64,000 nt of DNA, from the NCBI RefSeq assembly GCF_035594035.1, contig NZ_CP141588.1:2944501-3008500 (forward strand), written 5' to 3'. A program made the position numbers and the translations under genes. Position 1 is the stretch's first letter. Every line of letters begins with the position of its first letter. Under the pieces are notes generated by a model. It searched no databases and was not told the origin of the DNA. It saw only the letters and a program-made list of their open reading frames with translations. Origin of the DNA: Sphingomonas sp. LY54. GTDB taxonomy: Bacteria > Pseudomonadota > Alphaproteobacteria > Sphingomonadales > Sphingomonadaceae. Below, piece after piece: positions 31,365 through 43,502 of this stretch.

Positions 31365-32714
31365 ATGCCCAAGAGTTTCGACTATGATCTGTTCGTGATC
31401 GGCGCCGGATCCGGCGGCGTGCGCGCATCGCGCGTGGCCGCGGCCCATGGCGCGAAGGTGGCGGTGGCCGAGGAGTTTCGCGTCGGCGGAACCTGCGTGA
31501 TCCGCGGCTGCGTGCCCAAGAAACTGCTCGTCTACGGCGCGCATTTTGCGGAGGATCTGCAGGACGCCCGCCGCTTCGGCTGGGACGTCGGTGAGCCGAG
31601 CTTCGACTGGCCAACTTTGCGCGACAACGTCCTCGGCGAGGTCGACCGGCTGGAAGGGCTCTACAAGCAGACGCTCGGCAGCCACGACGTCGAGATCATC
31701 CCGCAGCGCGCCACCGTCGCCGGCCCGAACGAGGTGCTGCTCGCCGACGGCCGGACCGTGACCGCCAAAACTATCCTGATCGCGGTCGGCGCCTGGCCGC
31801 TCGTCCCGGATTTCGCGGGCAGCGAACACGGCATCACCTCGAACGAGGTCTTCCATCTGGAGAAGATGCCGGGCCGCGTGGTGATCGCCGGCGGCGGCTA
31901 TATCGCCAACGAATTCGCCGGCATCTTCCACCAGTTCAGCTGCGACGTGACCCTCGTCAATCGCGGCGAGACGATCCTGCGCGGCTATGACGAGCAGGTG
32001 CGCGACCGCCTGCTGCAGATCTCGCTCACCAAGGGCATCGCCTTCCGCTTCAACGCGCCGTTCGAGAAGGTCGAGAAGAACGAGGACGGATCGCTGCGCG
32101 TTCATCTGGGCGGGGGCGACCCGATCGATACGGACGTGCTGCTGTTCGCGACCGGGCGCAAGCCGAAGACCGCTGGCCTGGGGCTGGAAGATGCCGGTGT
32201 CGAGCTCGACGAGAACGGCGCCGTCGTGGTCGATCCCGACAATCGCTCGACCTGCCCTTCGATCTTCGCGGTCGGCGACGTTACCAATCGCGTCCAGCTC
32301 ACGCCGGTCGCGATCCGCGAGGGCCAGGCCTTCGCCGACAGCGTGTTCGGCGACAAGCCGACCCGGGTCGATTACGGCTGCATCCCTTCGGCGGTGTTCA
32401 GCCATCCGCCGATTGCGGCGGTCGGCATGACCGAGGGCCAGGCCCGCAACACGCTCGGCGCGGTCAGGACCTACGTCTCCGACTTCCGGCCGATGAAGAA
32501 CGTCCTCGCCGGCCGCACCGAGCGTTCGCTCTACAAGCTGGTCGTCGACGACAATAACGACCAGGTGGTCGGCATCCACATGATCGGCCCCGACGCACCC
32601 GAGATCCTCCAGGCTGCGGCGATCGCCGTGAAGGCCAAGCTCAAGAAAGAGGATTTCGACGCGGTGGTTGCGCTCCACCCCACGATGGCGGAAGAGTTGG
32701 TGCTGATGAAATAG
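31365..32714 (+). CDS. gor: Glutathione-disulfide reductase
   Basis: A 449-residue FAD enzyme that keeps glutathione reduced. [15 protein letters not shown] binds FAD, the redox-active disulfide is [12 protein letters not shown] (about residues 41-52), [11 protein letters not shown] binds NADPH, and the C-terminal HPTMAEE provides the catalytic His-Glu pair. The site reads CVIRGC where the textbook enzyme has CVNVGC; similar variants occur in alphaproteobacterial plant-type reductases. It lies 94 bases after pgi and 13 before hmgA, with the glutathione-dependent dehydrogenase gene next. Confidence 0.92.
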   Translation: MPKSFDYDLFVIGAGSGGVRASRVAAAHGAKVAVAEEFRVGGTCVIRGCVPKKLLVYGAHFAEDLQDARRFGWDVGEPSFDWPTLRDNVLGEVDRLEGLYKQTLGSHDVEIIPQRATVAGPNEVLLADGRTVTAKTILIAVGAWPLVPDFAGSEHGITSNEVFHLEKMPGRVVIAGGGYIANEFAGIFHQFSCDVTLVNRGETILRGYDEQVRDRLLQISLTKGIAFRFNAPFEKVEKNEDGSLRVHLGGGDPIDTDVLLFATGRKPKTAGLGLEDAGVELDENGAVVVDPDNRSTCPSIFAVGDVTNRVQLTPVAIREGQAFADSVFGDKPTRVDYGCIPSAVFSHPPIAAVGMTEGQARNTLGAVRTYVSDFRPMKNVLAGRTERSLYKLVVDDNNDQVVGIHMIGPDAPEILQAAAIAVKAKLKKEDFDAVVALHPTMAEELVLMK

Positions 32715-32727
32715 GAGCGACGGGGCG

Positions 32728-34017
32728 GTGTCAGCAGACGAATATATGTGCGGCTTCGGGAGCCACTTCGCGACGGAGGCGGTGCAGGGGGCGCTGCCGA
32801 TCGGCCGCAATTCGCCGCAGCAGCCGCCGTTCGGCCTCTATGCCGAGCAGCTTTCGGGCACGGCCTTCACCGCGCCCCGCCACGAAAACCGCCGCTCGTG
32901 GCTGTACCGGATGCGGCCAAGCGCCGAGCATCCGCCCTACCAGCCTTATCATGGCGCGCCCCTGTTCGCGCCCGGCAACGCCGAGGGGCCGCTCGCGCCC
33001 AACCGGCTGCGCTGGAACCCGCTGGCGATGCCGTCGCAGCCGACCGACCTCATCGATTCCATGGTGACGATGATGGCCAATCGCGATCCGCAGTCGCTGG
33101 AGGGCGTCGCCGTCCACGTCTATCGCGCCAATCGCGACATGGACCATCGCGCTTTCGCCGACGCCGACGGCGAACTGCTCTTCATCCCCCAGCAGGGCCG
33201 GATGACCCTGCTCACCGAGATGGGCCGGCTCGACATCGGCCCGGGCGAGATCGCTTTGGTGCCGCGCGGGGTCCGTTTCCGCGCCTTGCTGCCGGACGGC
33301 GAGGCGCGCGGCTATGTCGCCGAGAACCATGGCAGCCTGTTCCGCCTGCCCGAGCTCGGCCCGATCGGGTCGAACGGTCTCGCCAATCCGCGCGATTTCC
33401 TGACGCCGGTCGCGGGCTACGAGGATTGGGACGACGAGTTCGAGCTCGTTCAGAAATATCTGGGATCGCTGTGGACGACGACGCTCGACCACAGCCCGCT
33501 CGACGTGGTGGCCTGGCACGGCAATCTCGTGCCCTGGAAATACGACCTCTCGCGCTTCAACGCGATGAACACGGTGAGCTTCGACCATCCCGATCCGTCG
33601 ATCTTCACCGTCCTCACCAGCCCGAGCGACGTGCCCGGCCGCGCCAACGCCGATTTCGTCATCTTCCCGCCGCGCTGGATGGTGGCCGAGGGCACGTTCC
33701 GGCCGCCCTGGTTCCACCGCAACGTGATGAGCGAGTGCATGGGCCTGATCCACGGCGCCTATGACGCCAAGGCCGAAGGCTTTGCGCCGGGCGGCATGAG
33801 CCTGCACAATATGATGGCCGGCCACGGCCCCGACGTCGCGACCTGGAAGGGCGCTTCGGAAGCCGAGCTCGTCCCGCACAAGATCGAGGACACGATGGCG
33901 TTCATGGTCGAAAGCTGCTGGCCGTTCCGCCCGACCGAGCATGCGCTCGGCTGCGAGGAACTGCAGCGCGATTATGACGAGGCCTGGGGCGGTTTCCCGA
34001 AGGCGCGGCTTCCGTAG
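32728..34017 (+). CDS. hmgA: Homogentisate 1,2-dioxygenase
   Basis: A 429-residue non-haem iron ring-cleavage enzyme of tyrosine catabolism that turns homogentisate into maleylacetoacetate. The N-terminal [20 protein letters not shown] and the C-terminal [20 protein letters not shown], which carries two iron ligands, are diagnostic; a third ligand His is expected in [12 protein letters not shown]. The start is GTG 32728. The usual partners fahA and maiA are not adjacent, so the pathway is split. It follows gor closely, perhaps because downstream steps use glutathione. Confidence 0.94.
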   Translation: MSADEYMCGFGSHFATEAVQGALPIGRNSPQQPPFGLYAEQLSGTAFTAPRHENRRSWLYRMRPSAEHPPYQPYHGAPLFAPGNAEGPLAPNRLRWNPLAMPSQPTDLIDSMVTMMANRDPQSLEGVAVHVYRANRDMDHRAFADADGELLFIPQQGRMTLLTEMGRLDIGPGEIALVPRGVRFRALLPDGEARGYVAENHGSLFRLPELGPIGSNGLANPRDFLTPVAGYEDWDDEFELVQKYLGSLWTTTLDHSPLDVVAWHGNLVPWKYDLSRFNAMNTVSFDHPDPSIFTVLTSPSDVPGRANADFVIFPPRWMVAEGTFRPPWFHRNVMSECMGLIHGAYDAKAEGFAPGGMSLHNMMAGHGPDVATWKGASEAELVPHKIEDTMAFMVESCWPFRPTEHALGCEELQRDYDEAWGGFPKARLP

Positions 34018-34085
34018 CGGAACCGCGCGCCGGCTTGCAAAGGCGGCCCGGGCTCAGCATGAGAGCCTCCCGAAGGAGATCGTAC

Positions 34086-35198
<1,113 letters not shown>

Positions 35199-35200
35199 AA

Positions 35201-35273
35201 CCGTTCGGGCTGAGCCTGTCGAAGCCCAAACCTTCTCAAGACAGAAGCCCTTCGACAGGCTCAGGGCGAACGG
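35201..35273. repeat. Palindromic repeat, family B, copy 2
   Basis: Arms CCGTTCGGGCTGAGCCTGTC and GACAGGCTCAGGGCGAACGG are almost perfectly complementary over about 30 bases with a short central loop. It starts two bases after the frmA stop and ends eight bases before the TTG of cysQ, so its edge sits against the cysQ ribosome site. Confidence 0.85.
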
Positions 35274-35281
35274 AGCGTAGA

Positions 35282-36058
35282 TTGACGGCCAGCCCCCTCC
35301 TGCAGAGCCTCGTCGATGCCGCGCTGGAGGCGGGCGCCGAGATCGAGGCGATCTACGGCGCGGGCTGCGCGCATGAGCTGAAGGAGGACGGCTCGCCGGT
35401 GACGATCGCCGACCAGCGCGCCGAGGCGATCATCCTTGCGCGGCTCGCGGCGGCCTTTCCGGACGTGCCCGTCGTCGCCGAGGAGGAGGCGTGCGCGGGC
35501 CGCATCCCCGAATTCGGGGACCGTTTCTTCCTGGTCGACCCGCTCGACGGCACCAAGGGCTTCATCCAGCGCAACGGCGAGTTCACGGTCAATATCGGCC
35601 TGATCGAACATGGGGCGCCGGTCGCGGGCGTGGTCTACGCGCCCGACAGCGGGCTTCTTTACTACGGCGCCAAGGGCGAGGGCGCGTTCCGGCGTCAGGT
35701 GCGCGGCGAAGCCTCCGCCGAAGCGATCCGGGTGCGGCCGCGGCCTGCCTCCGGGCTGACCGCGATCGGCAGCCGCAACCACCACGCCCAGGGCACCGAG
35801 GCGCGCAACGCTGCGCTCGGCATCACCGAATATCTGCCATCGGGCTCCAGCCTCAAATTCTGCCTGCTCGCCGAGGGATCGGCCGACGTCTATCCGCGCT
35901 ACGGGCGGACGATGGAATGGGACACGGCGGCCGGCCAGGCGGTGCTCGAGGCGGCCGGCGGCCGGGTGATGGCGCTGGACGGCGACCGCGAGGCCGGGCC
36001 GCTGCGCTACGGCAAAGCGGACTTCGCCAACCCGCACTTCATAGCCTGGGCGACATGA
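35282..36058 (+). CDS. cysQ: 3'(2'),5'-bisphosphate nucleotidase CysQ
   Basis: A 258-residue inositol-monophosphatase-fold enzyme that removes the 3'-phosphate from PAP made by sulfate assimilation. Metal-binding motifs are EDGSPVTIADQRAE, EEEA and VDPLDGTKGF, and the C-terminal EWDTAAGQAVLEAAGG is the family hallmark. The start is TTG 35282, with GGAG six bases upstream at the edge of the palindromic repeat; in-frame sequence further up runs through frmA. Related inositol phosphatases are the alternative, but SGSSLKFCLLAEG fits CysQ best. Confidence 0.92.
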   Translation: MTASPLLQSLVDAALEAGAEIEAIYGAGCAHELKEDGSPVTIADQRAEAIILARLAAAFPDVPVVAEEEACAGRIPEFGDRFFLVDPLDGTKGFIQRNGEFTVNIGLIEHGAPVAGVVYAPDSGLLYYGAKGEGAFRRQVRGEASAEAIRVRPRPASGLTAIGSRNHHAQGTEARNAALGITEYLPSGSSLKFCLLAEGSADVYPRYGRTMEWDTAAGQAVLEAAGGRVMALDGDREAGPLRYGKADFANPHFIAWAT

Positions 36059-36099
36059 TCCCGGGCGCGCATTAGACTTCGAAGGAAAGAGGATCAGGA

Positions 36100-36882
36100 A
36101 TGAAGCTCGACAATAATATCGCTGCCGTCGTCACGGGGGGCGCTTCGGGCCTCGGCGAGGCCACTGCCCGCGCGTTCGCCGCCAGGGGCGTCAAGGTCGC
36201 CATATTCGACCGCGATGCCGACAAGGGCCAGAAGGTCGCCGACGCGATCGGCGGCATTTTCTGCCAGGTCGACGTCACGTCCGATGAATCGGTCGAGGCC
36301 GGCTTCGCCAAGGCCCGCGCCGCGCACGGCCAGGAGCGGATCTGCGTCAATTGCGCCGGCGTCGCCAACGCGGTGAAGACGGTCGGCCGCGACAAGGAGA
36401 CCAAGGCGGTCAAGCGCTACCCGATCCACCAGTTCGAGCTCGCAATCCAGATCAACCTGATCGGCAGCTTCCGCGTGCTCGCCGCTTCGGCCGCCGGCAT
36501 GGCCGATCTCGAGCCGCTCGCGGACGGCGAGAAGGGCGTGATCATCAACACCGCCAGCGTCGCCGCGCAGGACGGCCAGATCGGCCAGGCGGCCTATTCC
36601 GCGTCCAAGGCCGGCGTGCTCGGCATGGCGCTGCCGATCGCCCGCGACCTGATGAGCGAAGGCATTCGCGTCAACACCATCCTGCCGGGCGTGTTCAAGA
36701 CGCCGATGGTGGCGATGATGCCGCAGAACGTGCAGGACGCGCTGGGCGCGCAGGTGCCGTTCCCCAAGCGCCTCGGCGAGGCCGAGGAATATGCCAAGCT
36801 CGCTTTGTTCATGGCCGAGACCGTCTACCTCAACGCCGAATATGTCCGCCTCGACGGCGGCATTCGCATGGCCCCGCGCTGA
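36100..36882 (+). CDS. Short-chain dehydrogenase, 3-hydroxyacyl-CoA dehydrogenase type II-like
   Basis: A 260-residue Rossmann enzyme. TGGASGLGEATARAFA binds NAD, NCAGVANA is the core motif, and the catalytic set is Ser in NTASVAAQDG with Tyr and Lys in YSASKAGVLG. The sequence LPGVFKTPMVAMMPQNVQDA and the C-terminus YLNAEYVRLDGGIRM match the HSD17B10-type enzymes that oxidise 3-hydroxyacyl-CoA. It is followed by a CaiB-type CoA enzyme and an acyl-CoA dehydrogenase, which supports a role in fatty or branched acyl-CoA breakdown. Confidence 0.88.
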   Translation: MKLDNNIAAVVTGGASGLGEATARAFAARGVKVAIFDRDADKGQKVADAIGGIFCQVDVTSDESVEAGFAKARAAHGQERICVNCAGVANAVKTVGRDKETKAVKRYPIHQFELAIQINLIGSFRVLAASAAGMADLEPLADGEKGVIINTASVAAQDGQIGQAAYSASKAGVLGMALPIARDLMSEGIRVNTILPGVFKTPMVAMMPQNVQDALGAQVPFPKRLGEAEEYAKLALFMAETVYLNAEYVRLDGGIRMAPR

Positions 36883-36894
36883 TATGGGGCGCGC

Positions 36895-36977
36895 CGTCAT
36901 GCCGGCGCAGGCCGGCATCTCAGGACGGAAGAGGGCGACCCTTCCCGCTGAGGCCCCGGCCTGCGCCGGGGCGACGG
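36895..36977. repeat. Palindromic repeat, family C (CGGCGCAGGCCGG core), copy 1
   Basis: Two hairpins in opposite sense: CCGGCGCAGGCCGG at the left and CCCCGGCCTGCGCCGGGG at the right, flanked by CGTCAT and GCGACG. It fills the gap between the SDR and CaiB genes. The family recurs at 40920-41068 and 44998-45066. Confidence 0.8.
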
Positions 36978-36990
36978 TGCGAGGACGAGG

Positions 36991-38016
36991 ATGACCGGGG
37001 CGCTCGAAGGGATCCGGATCGTCGAGCTGGCCGCGCTCGGGCCGGGGCCCTTCGCGGCGATGATGCTGGCCGATCATGGCGCCGAGGTGGTGCGGGTCGA
37101 GCGGGCGGGGCACAGGCCCGCCATTCCGGCCGACAAGGATATTCTCAACCGCTCGCGCGCCGCGACGATCGCGGTCGATCTGAAGAGCGAAGAGGGCGTC
37201 GCCGAGGTCCGGGCACTGATCCGCGACGCGGACGGTCTGATCGAGGGCTTCCGGCCGGGCGTGATGGAGCGGCTCGGACTTGGGCCGGAAGCGCTGCTCG
37301 CCGACAATCCGCGCCTCGTCTACGGCCGCATGACCGGCTGGGGGCAGGAGGGGCCGCTCGCCGACGCGGCCGGGCACGACATCAACTACATTGCGCTGGC
37401 CGGCGCGCTGCACACCTACGGACGGGCGGGCGAGAAGCCGACGCCGCCGGTCAATGCGGTGGCCGATTTCGGCGGCGGCGGGATGATGATGGCCTTCGCC
37501 ATGCTCGCTGGCATCCTCTCGGCGCGGCGCACCGGCCAGGGGCAGGTGATCGACTGCGCGATGGTCGATGGCGCCGCGCTCGTCTCGGCGCTGACCTGGT
37601 CGCTCAATGCGGCCGGCATGTGGACCGACGCGCGCGGCGTCAATCTGCTCGATACCGGCGCCGCCTTCTACGACAGCTATGAATGCGCCGACGGCAAGTT
37701 CGTCGCGGTGGGCGCGCTCGAGCCGCATTTCTACGCCGCTTTATGCGCCAAGCTCGGCATCGACGAGCCGCAGATGAGCCCTGATCTCGGCGAGCGGCTG
37801 ACCGCTTTGTTCAAGACCCGCAGCCGGGACGAATGGTGCGCTCTGCTCGAAGGGAGCGATGCCTGCGTCGCGCCGATACTGTCGCTGGCCGAAGCGCCAG
37901 AGCATCCGCACAACCGGGCGCGCGGCACCTTCGTCACCGCCGGCGGGGTGGTCCAGCCTGCGCCCGCGCCCCGCTTCTCGGCCACACCGGCCCGTCCGCC
38001 TCGCATGGGAGACTGA
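36991..38016 (+). CDS. CaiB/BaiF-family CoA enzyme (alpha-methylacyl-CoA racemase-like)
   Basis: A 341-residue protein of the type III CoA-transferase fold. The N-terminus IRIVELAALGPGPFAAMMLA, then the CoA-binding NRSRAATIAVDLKSEEG and the catalytic-region GRMTGWGQEGPLADAAGHDINY, correspond to alpha-methylacyl-CoA racemase, where His and Asp of GHDINY act as acid and base. Length also fits the racemase rather than longer formyl-CoA transferases. With the following acyl-CoA dehydrogenase it would let the cell degrade 2-methyl-branched acyl chains. Confidence 0.87.
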   Translation: MTGALEGIRIVELAALGPGPFAAMMLADHGAEVVRVERAGHRPAIPADKDILNRSRAATIAVDLKSEEGVAEVRALIRDADGLIEGFRPGVMERLGLGPEALLADNPRLVYGRMTGWGQEGPLADAAGHDINYIALAGALHTYGRAGEKPTPPVNAVADFGGGGMMMAFAMLAGILSARRTGQGQVIDCAMVDGAALVSALTWSLNAAGMWTDARGVNLLDTGAAFYDSYECADGKFVAVGALEPHFYAALCAKLGIDEPQMSPDLGERLTALFKTRSRDEWCALLEGSDACVAPILSLAEAPEHPHNRARGTFVTAGGVVQPAPAPRFSATPARPPRMGD

Positions 38017-38018
38017 CC

Positions 38019-39161
38019 TTGCTCGATATCAGCCGCCGCACCGCCTTCGACGAGACCCACGACCAGTTCCGCGAGCAGGTGAGGAAGTTCTTCGAGCGCG
38101 AGCTGACGCCGCATCTCGAAGCCTGGGAGCGGGCCGGAATCACGCCGCGCGCATTCTGGAACTTATGCGGCGACGCGGGGCTGCTGTGCCCGACCGTGCC
38201 CGAGCAATATGGCGGCCTCGGGCTCGATTTCGGCTTCAACGCGGTGATCGACGAGGAGCTGGCTTATGCCGGCTCGACCTCGGGCATGACGCTCCATTCC
38301 GACATCGTGGCGGACTATATCGTCGCCTATGGCAGCGAGGCGCAGAAGCTTCATTGGCTGCCGCGCATGGTATCCGGCGAGACCGTCACCGCGATCGCCA
38401 TGACCGAGCCCGGCGCCGGATCGGACCTGCAGGGCATCAAGACCGTCGCCCGTCGCGACGGCGACGATTATGTGGTGAACGGCTCCAAGACCTACATCAC
38501 CAACGGCCAGCATGCCGACCTCACGATCGTCGTCGCCAAGACCGACCCCGCGCTCGGCGCCAAGGGAACCTCGCTGATCCTGGTCGAGGCGGAGCGCGAG
38601 GGCTATGCCAAGGGCCGCAACCTCGACAAGATCGGTTTCCATTCGCAGGACACGTCCGAACTGTTCTTCCACGACGTGCGCGTGCCCGCGACCAACCTGC
38701 TCGGCGGGGAGGGGCAGGGTTTCGCCTATCTCATGAACCAGCTGCCGCAGGAGAGGCTGTCGATCGCCTGCTCCGCGCAGGGATCGGCGCAGCGCGCGTT
38801 CGACGAGGCGGTGAGGTTCACCAAGGAGCGCAAGGCGTTCGGCAAGACCGTGTTCGATTTCCAGAACACCAAGTTCAGCCTCGCCGACATGGCGACCAGG
38901 CTGCAGGTCGGCTGGGCCCATCTCGACTGGGCGATCAAGCGCCACATCGCCGGCGAGCTCACTGCGGCGGAGGCCTCGGCCGCCAAGCTCTGGCATACCG
39001 AATTGCAGGGCGAGATATGCGACGCCGCGCTCCAACTCCACGGCGGCGCCGGCTATATGAACGAATATCTGATCGCGCGGCTCTGGCGCGACGCGCGCGT
39101 CACGCGCATCTTCGGCGGCACCAGCGAGATCATGAAGGAAGTGGTCAGCCGCTCGATCTGA
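38019..39161 (+). CDS. Acyl-CoA dehydrogenase
   Basis: A 380-residue FAD flavoenzyme with the three-part fold. The signature AITEPGAGSDLQG-type motif appears as AMTEPGAGSDLQGIKT, the second signature as QLHGGAGYMNEYLIARLWRD, and the catalytic Glu is expected in FGGTSEIMKEVV. The start is TTG 38019, two bases after the CaiB stop, with GGGAG seven bases upstream. In-frame sequence before that lies inside the CaiB gene. It probably oxidises long-chain or branched acyl-CoA; the exact chain length cannot be read from the sequence. Confidence 0.9.
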   Translation: MLDISRRTAFDETHDQFREQVRKFFERELTPHLEAWERAGITPRAFWNLCGDAGLLCPTVPEQYGGLGLDFGFNAVIDEELAYAGSTSGMTLHSDIVADYIVAYGSEAQKLHWLPRMVSGETVTAIAMTEPGAGSDLQGIKTVARRDGDDYVVNGSKTYITNGQHADLTIVVAKTDPALGAKGTSLILVEAEREGYAKGRNLDKIGFHSQDTSELFFHDVRVPATNLLGGEGQGFAYLMNQLPQERLSIACSAQGSAQRAFDEAVRFTKERKAFGKTVFDFQNTKFSLADMATRLQVGWAHLDWAIKRHIAGELTAAEASAAKLWHTELQGEICDAALQLHGGAGYMNEYLIARLWRDARVTRIFGGTSEIMKEVVSRSI

Positions 39162-39182
39162 AAGGTCACACTAAGGTCACAC
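39162..39182. repeat. Tandem decamer AAGGTCACAC x2
   Basis: AAGGTCACAC occurs twice with one base between, giving an 11-base period that puts both on the same DNA face. It lies straight after the acyl-CoA dehydrogenase stop and about 100 bases before the GST gene. It may be an operator. The rest of the gap to 39284 shows nothing clear. Confidence 0.4.
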
Positions 39183-39284
39183 CCGGAACGAGAATCCGCT
39201 CACTCAATGACCCGCTTTCGAACGAGCTGATCGATCAGTCGGCGATGTCAAAGAGCGGTGGAACAATAAGGGAACATCGGCGAA

Positions 39285-40025
39285 ATGTCAAGGAAAGTGA
39301 TCGGCTCCTATGTCAGCCCTTACGTCCGCAAGGTGCTGGCGTGCATGGCGCTGAAAGGGCTCGATTACGAGATCGACCCGATCACCGCCTTCTTCGGCAA
39401 TGAGGAGTTCGAACGGCTGAGCCCGCTGCGCCGCATCCCGGTGCTGATCGACGGCGGGATGGCGCTGTGCGATTCCACGGTGATCTGCGAGTGGCTGGAC
39501 GAGGCCTATCCCGGCACGGCGCTGCTGCCGGCCGACCCGAAGGAGCGGGCGCGGGCGCGGTGGCTCGAGGAATATGCCGACACGCGGCTCGGCGACATCT
39601 TCATCTGGGGCCTGTTCTACCCGAAGTTCGTCCACCCGATCATCTGGGGCGAGCCCGGCGACGCGGACCGGATCGAGAAGAGCCTGGCGGAGGATATTCC
39701 GCGCGAGATGGACTGGCTGGAGGGCGAGCTTCCGGCCGATGGCTTCCTGTTCGGAGACGCAATCGGCCTTGCCGACATCGCGATCGCCTCCTTCTTCCGC
39801 AACGCAGCCTATGTCGGCTTCACGCCCGACAGATGGCCGCGCGTCGCCGCGTTCGTCGAGCGCGCCCTGGCCGAGCCCTGCTTCGCGTCGCTCTATCCGT
39901 TCGAGCAGGCGCAGATCGCCACCAACCCGCAGGGCCGGCGCCAGGCGCTGCTGGCGGCGGGCGCGCCACTCACCGCGGAGACGCTGGGCACGCGCGAGCC
40001 GCGCAAGGGCGTGATGCGCCTCTGA
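39285..40025 (+). CDS. Glutathione S-transferase family protein
   Basis: A 246-residue protein. The N-terminal thioredoxin-like domain starts KVIGSYVSPYVRKVLACMAL, and RRIPVLIDGG with cis-Pro and DSTVICEWLDE provide the glutathione site. An all-helical C-terminal domain has DAIGLADIAIASFF. The Ser of GSYVSPYV is the probable catalytic residue. It could be a maleylacetoacetate isomerase relative (homogentisate dioxygenase is 5 kb away), but the MaiA active-site SSASYR-type motif is not present, so I keep the general name. Confidence 0.85.
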   Translation: MSRKVIGSYVSPYVRKVLACMALKGLDYEIDPITAFFGNEEFERLSPLRRIPVLIDGGMALCDSTVICEWLDEAYPGTALLPADPKERARARWLEEYADTRLGDIFIWGLFYPKFVHPIIWGEPGDADRIEKSLAEDIPREMDWLEGELPADGFLFGDAIGLADIAIASFFRNAAYVGFTPDRWPRVAAFVERALAEPCFASLYPFEQAQIATNPQGRRQALLAAGAPLTAETLGTREPRKGVMRL

Positions 40026-40078
40026 CGCCGCGGGCCCGGTCGATTGAGTTCGTAGCCTTCGCTCCCTAGATGGGAGGC

Positions 40079-40453
40079 ATGGGCAGGACCGTGAACGAGT
40101 TGCAACGCAGAGTGAGGCATTTGTCCGCCTTGCTCGTGCTGCTCGTCGCGGCCATCGCGGGCCCCGGCCCGCTCTCTGCGCAGGAGCATCATCCCGCGCG
40201 CGCCAGCCTCGATGCATTCGCCGGGCTGGAACAGGCGCAGCCGGCGACGATCGCGCTCCAGCAACCGCTGGCGAGAGCGGCAGCCCCAGACGACAATGAT
40301 CGTTCCAATGGCGACCCGCCGCCGATCCTGGCAGCGACGGCGCCGACAGCGGGTGGCGTTTCCGCCGGTGCGGAAGCGCGAGACGCGCTCGTCACCGGCC
40401 TAGTCCGGCGTCCCCACAGCCTCCCATCGGCACGCGCTCCACCGGCGATGTGA
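40079..40453 (+). CDS. Hypothetical secreted protein
   Basis: A 124-residue protein with a plausible signal peptide (LSALLVLLVAAIAGPGPLSAQ, Ala-Gln cleavage) and a Pro/Ala-rich, apparently unstructured mature part. No family is recognised. ATG 40070 is an alternative start. Neither start has good ribosome-site spacing, so the gene is possible but not secure. Without it, 40026-40536 would hold no gene. Confidence 0.4.
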   Translation: MGRTVNELQRRVRHLSALLVLLVAAIAGPGPLSAQEHHPARASLDAFAGLEQAQPATIALQQPLARAAAPDDNDRSNGDPPPILAATAPTAGGVSAGAEARDALVTGLVRRPHSLPSARAPPAM

Positions 40454-40536
40454 TCCGGCGCCCATCGGGCGCTTTCCCCGATCACCAATCGTACCTGCCC
40501 GCGCCCCCAGGCGCGCGGGCCGCCATGGAGTTTGTC

Positions 40537-40872
40537 ATGAAACAAGCCAACGCCACCGTGCTGCGCACCGGACCTCTCGTCGACCCCGAAACCAAGTCCG
40601 CCGGCGCCTCGCCTGCGGGAATGAGTGAGGCCCTGCGCCGCTATCCGGACATTGACGACGCGCTGCGCCTCCAGCTCATCCACTTCCTCAACCACGGCCA
40701 TCCCGACGAGATCGCCCGCGCCACCTATGGCGCCGGGCTCGACTCGGAACTGGCAGCGTTCAAGAAAAACCACCCCGAGCACTTCAAGGGCGGGCTCAAG
40801 GCCTGGGTTCCCTTGATCCTGTTCCTGGTGGTGCCGTTGCTGGTGATCCTGGGCGTGCGCTTCGCCGCCTGA
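40537..40872 (+). CDS. Hypothetical protein with C-terminal membrane anchor
   Basis: A 111-residue protein: a soluble helical region (MSEALRRYPDIDDALRLQLI and EIARATYGAGLDSELAAFKK) followed by one membrane helix at the C-terminus (WVPLILFLVVPLLVILGVRF). The tail-anchored layout suggests a cytosolic domain held at the inner membrane. GGAG lies six bases before ATG 40537. A strong intrinsic terminator follows the stop. I do not recognise the family. Confidence 0.65.
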   Translation: MKQANATVLRTGPLVDPETKSAGASPAGMSEALRRYPDIDDALRLQLIHFLNHGHPDEIARATYGAGLDSELAAFKKNHPEHFKGGLKAWVPLILFLVVPLLVILGVRFAA

Positions 40873-40878
40873 CGCGGG

Positions 40879-40909
40879 CGGGGGAGGGCGGTGTGCCTTC
40901 CCCCGTTTC
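40879..40909 (+). terminator. Intrinsic terminator
   Basis: CGGGGGA and TCCCCCG pair around an inner GGC/GCC helix, followed by TTTC. It lies seven bases after the stop of the tail-anchored hypothetical gene. Confidence 0.65.
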
Positions 40910-40919
40910 GCGCACCCTC

Positions 40920-41068
40920 GCCCCGGCGGAGGCCGGGGCCTCCGGACGGGATCGCAGGACGGCGGGGCGCGGCGATGCGTCGCGCTTCGCTCGTCCTGAG
41001 GTCCCGGCCTGCGCCGGGACGACGTTATGCCCACTGGTCCTGAGGTCCCGGCCTTCGCCGGGATGACG
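40920..41068. repeat. Palindromic repeat, family C, compound copy 2
   Basis: Three related hairpins in a row: CCCCGGCGGAGGCCGGGG, then TCCCGGCCTGCGCCGGGA, then TCCCGGCCTTCGCCGGGA with the flank TGACGTC. The last hairpin runs up to the stop codon of the YciI-like gene. It fills the whole gap between converging genes. Confidence 0.8.
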
Positions 41069-41494
41069 TCAGCCGGGCTCGCCGAGCCGCTCGGCGAGGC
41101 GCTCCTCGCGGGCGCGCAGCTCGGGGCTGAGCATTTCGGCGAAATCCTCGGCGGTATAGAAGGGCCGGATTTCGAGATCCGACGGGCCGGGCATCGGATT
41201 GGGGCAGCGCTTGGCCCATTCGATCGCCTCGTCCATCGACGCGACCTCCCAGATCCAGAAGCCGGCGACCAATTCCTCGGTCGCGGCGAACGGGCCCGGA
41301 ACGACGCTCCGCTCGTCGCCGTCGAAGCGGATGCGGGCGCCGAACGAGGACGGCTTCAGCCCGTCGCCGCTGACCATGATGCCGGCGTCCACCAATTGCT
41401 CGTTGAAGCTGGTCATCGCCGCGAACATCTCTTCGGACGGCATTTCGCCGGCTTCGCTCTCCCTGGTCGCCTTGACCAGAACCATGACGCGCAT
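41069..41494 (-). CDS. YciI-like (YCII/DGPF domain) protein
   Basis: A 141-residue protein with a ferredoxin-like fold: MRVMVLVKATRESEAGE, then FNEQLVDAGIMVSGDGLKPS, the conserved FAATEELVAGFWIWEVAS and the C-terminal strand LEIRPFYTAEDF. Members are small dimers of uncertain function, frequently found beside extracytoplasmic sigma factor genes; none is present here. The conserved His-Asp pair of catalytic YCII proteins is not obvious. Confidence 0.85.
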   Translation of the reverse strand: MRVMVLVKATRESEAGEMPSEEMFAAMTSFNEQLVDAGIMVSGDGLKPSSFGARIRFDGDERSVVPGPFAATEELVAGFWIWEVASMDEAIEWAKRCPNPMPGPSDLEIRPFYTAEDFAEMLSPELRAREERLAERLGEPG

Positions 41495-41514
41495 GCTGCT
41501 CCTCCTCTCCTGGA

Positions 41515-43440
<1,926 letters not shown>

Positions 43441-43502
43441 CAAGGCCTCTCAGATACTCGTCGGCAGCCATCCTAGACCGCCGGCGAGGCAGAGGCCATA
43501 TT

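Noticed and set aside
39285-40025. Naming the GST as maleylacetoacetate isomerase because hmgA is nearby
   Set aside because: The MaiA active-site motif is missing and the gene is 5 kb away in a different operon.
40189-41034. A 281-codon minus-strand frame over the small hypotheticals and the family C repeat
   Set aside because: Its N-terminus is the palindromic repeat and the rest is opposite a plus-strand gene with a good ribosome site and a terminator.
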